The translations under genes were made by a program, and so were the position numbers. The notes beneath the pieces are model-generated. The model was not told the DNA's origin. It saw only the letters and a list, made by a program, of their open reading frames with translations, and searched no databases. A stretch of DNA of 6,247 nt from Methanosarcinaceae archaeon (lineage in GTDB: Archaea > Halobacteriota > Methanosarcinia > Methanosarcinales > Methanosarcinaceae): assembly GCA_030655675.1 (NCBI GenBank), contig JAUSPM010000113.1:1-6247 (forward strand), in the 5' to 3' direction. Shown piece by piece: positions 5,287 to 6,247 of this stretch; positions within the stretch are counted from its first letter, which is position 1; the number at the start of each line of letters is the position of its first letter.

Positions 5287-5303
5287 TTTACATCTGATGT
5301 ATA
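5287..5303. promoter_or_regulatory. Operator 3 (over permease transcription start)
   Basis: TTTACA-TCTGA-TGTATA matches operator 1 with one arm mismatch and ends 3 bp before the permease ATG, the same distance as operator 1 from the repressor ATG. Its centre is 27 bp from that of operator 2. A repressor here would block initiation. Confidence 0.62.
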
Positions 5304-5306
5304 ATC

Positions 5307-6247
5307 ATGCGATTACATTCTATTGTCTTAAAAGATATATTTCGTAGAAGAACAAAACTTTTGGTTGGTGTGCTGGGTGTCATTATTGCCGCATCTGCAA
5401 TCGTTGCGGTAATTACTACATTCACTGCGGCAACTGATAGCCTTTACGAAGAGTCCAGTAAATTCGGTGCTAATATCATAATAAGACCGGAAACAAATTC
5501 GATCCCACTTATAGAAGGATCTACTGCGGTTGGGTCAATTTCTACAGGCGAGAATTACATTGATGAATCAAAATTACCAGACATCTATACTATCGAAAAT
5601 AGTGCAAATCTTGCCGTTGTGTCACCACGATTGTACGGGATCGCGAATATCGAGAATTCCTCATCTGTTATTTTAATGGGTGTTGACCCAAAAGAAGAAG
5701 CGAATATGAAAGCATGGTGGAAATTGGATGGCAGATGGATCTCTTCCGAAGATGGCGAGAGAAAGGAAGTTATGCTTGGTTCTGATATTGCAAAGCCACT
5801 GGGGCTTGTTGTTGGTTCCACTATAACGCTTACAAATGGGAACAATTCGGTTAATGGCGATGTGGTTGCCGTGATCGAAACAACGGGTGGTTCAGAAGAT
5901 GGATACATAATTACATCATTAAAAACTGCACAATACCTTTTCGACAATGAGGGGAAAATCAGCAGCGTTGAGGTGCGTGCACTTTGTAATGATTGTCCTG
6001 TTGAGGAGATGAGCCGCCAGATAGAAACTGCTATTCCAAACGTGGAGGCACGGGCCATGAGTCAGATCGTGCAGAGTGAGATGGCATTGATCAAACGCAC
6101 CCAATCATCAGCAATGGCAGTCTCTATTATCACTCTGCTTGTTAGTGCTCTTACGGTTGCATCTACAATGCTTGCATCTGTAAACGAAAAACTGAAAGAG
6201 ATCGGCATCATGCGAGCAGTTGGAGCAAGTGATGTACAGATCGTATC
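5307..6247 (+). CDS. ABC transporter permease, MacB/FtsX type (partial)
   Basis: The gene is cut by the right edge; 313 codons are visible. The N-terminus follows the MacB-like permease plan: a short basic segment (MRLHSIVLKDIFRRRTK, 1-17), a first transmembrane helix (about 18-40), a large extracytoplasmic domain (about 41-265), then the start of the FtsX domain with a second helix (about 268-291) and the hallmark loop KLKEIGIMRAVGAS (295-308). These proteins couple an ATPase to export of lipids, peptides or drugs, or to mechanical work at the envelope; the substrate is not evident. The extracytoplasmic domain has a C227-x-x-C230 pair that might form a disulfide. The ATPase and the last two helices should lie to the right. 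There is no SD; the TATA box predicts leaderless transcription, and two operators shared with the divergent repressor gene place it under that repressor. Confidence 0.87.
   Translation, partial: MRLHSIVLKDIFRRRTKLLVGVLGVIIAASAIVAVITTFTAATDSLYEESSKFGANIIIRPETNSIPLIEGSTAVGSISTGENYIDESKLPDIYTIENSANLAVVSPRLYGIANIENSSSVILMGVDPKEEANMKAWWKLDGRWISSEDGERKEVMLGSDIAKPLGLVVGSTITLTNGNNSVNGDVVAVIETTGGSEDGYIITSLKTAQYLFDNEGKISSVEVRALCNDCPVEEMSRQIETAIPNVEARAMSQIVQSEMALIKRTQSSAMAVSIITLLVSALTVASTMLASVNEKLKEIGIMRAVGASDVQIV

Noticed and set aside
5585..6058. A 157-codon minus-strand frame
   Set aside because: It is antisense to the MacB-like permease, whose family motifs establish the plus strand as coding.

Overview
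The window looks like a methanogen-type euryarchaeon, most plausibly Methanosarcinales or an ANME relative. The grounds are a coenzyme F420 ligase-family gene, a short anaerobic ThiC-family enzyme with a CX2CX3C C-terminus, a stand-alone MetF-type reductase, archaeal TATA boxes lying about 25 nt upstream of start codons (leaderless-type promoters), oligo-T terminators, and moderate, AT-leaning base composition. The lineage is inferred from gene content only; no rRNA or other marker is present.

Positions 1-619 hold no convincing gene. They contain a direct duplication: two copies of a roughly 200-bp element, about 85% identical by eye and 351-352 bp apart. Each copy carries a hairpin with an identical 9-nt loop, paired changes between copies, and a T5 run after it. 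The G.U-compatible differences suggest a plus-strand RNA. The first copy also has a roughly 50-bp palindromic segment missing from the second.

Positions 620-3641 (plus strand) carry three metabolic genes: a methylenetetrahydrofolate reductase (MetF family), a divergent ThiC-family radical SAM enzyme that may be a 5-hydroxybenzimidazole (BzaF-like) synthase rather than a true thiamin ThiC, and a divergent CofE-family glutamate ligase that starts next to the ThiC-like stop codon. The theme is one-carbon, corrinoid or thiamin, and F420-type cofactor metabolism. A hairpin plus T-run follows.

Positions 3642-4010 contain a good candidate for a 41-residue minus-strand protein with a strong ribosome binding site, and the oligo-T terminator of the next operon.

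Positions 4011-6247 form a probable regulatory module. A BlaI/MecI-type repressor and a membrane M48/M56-type zinc peptidase form a minus-strand operon. It diverges from a MacB/FtsX-type ABC transporter permease that runs off the right edge. The 238-bp divergent region holds three matching 17-bp operators (TTTACA-N5-YGTAWA), one over the repressor start and two bracketing the TATA box of the permease. The arrangement suggests an archaeal BlaI/BlaR1-like circuit: the repressor represses itself and the transporter, and the membrane peptidase is a candidate for relieving repression. The same region holds a long CCACAGAG-type hairpin that looks like a dispersed genomic repeat.
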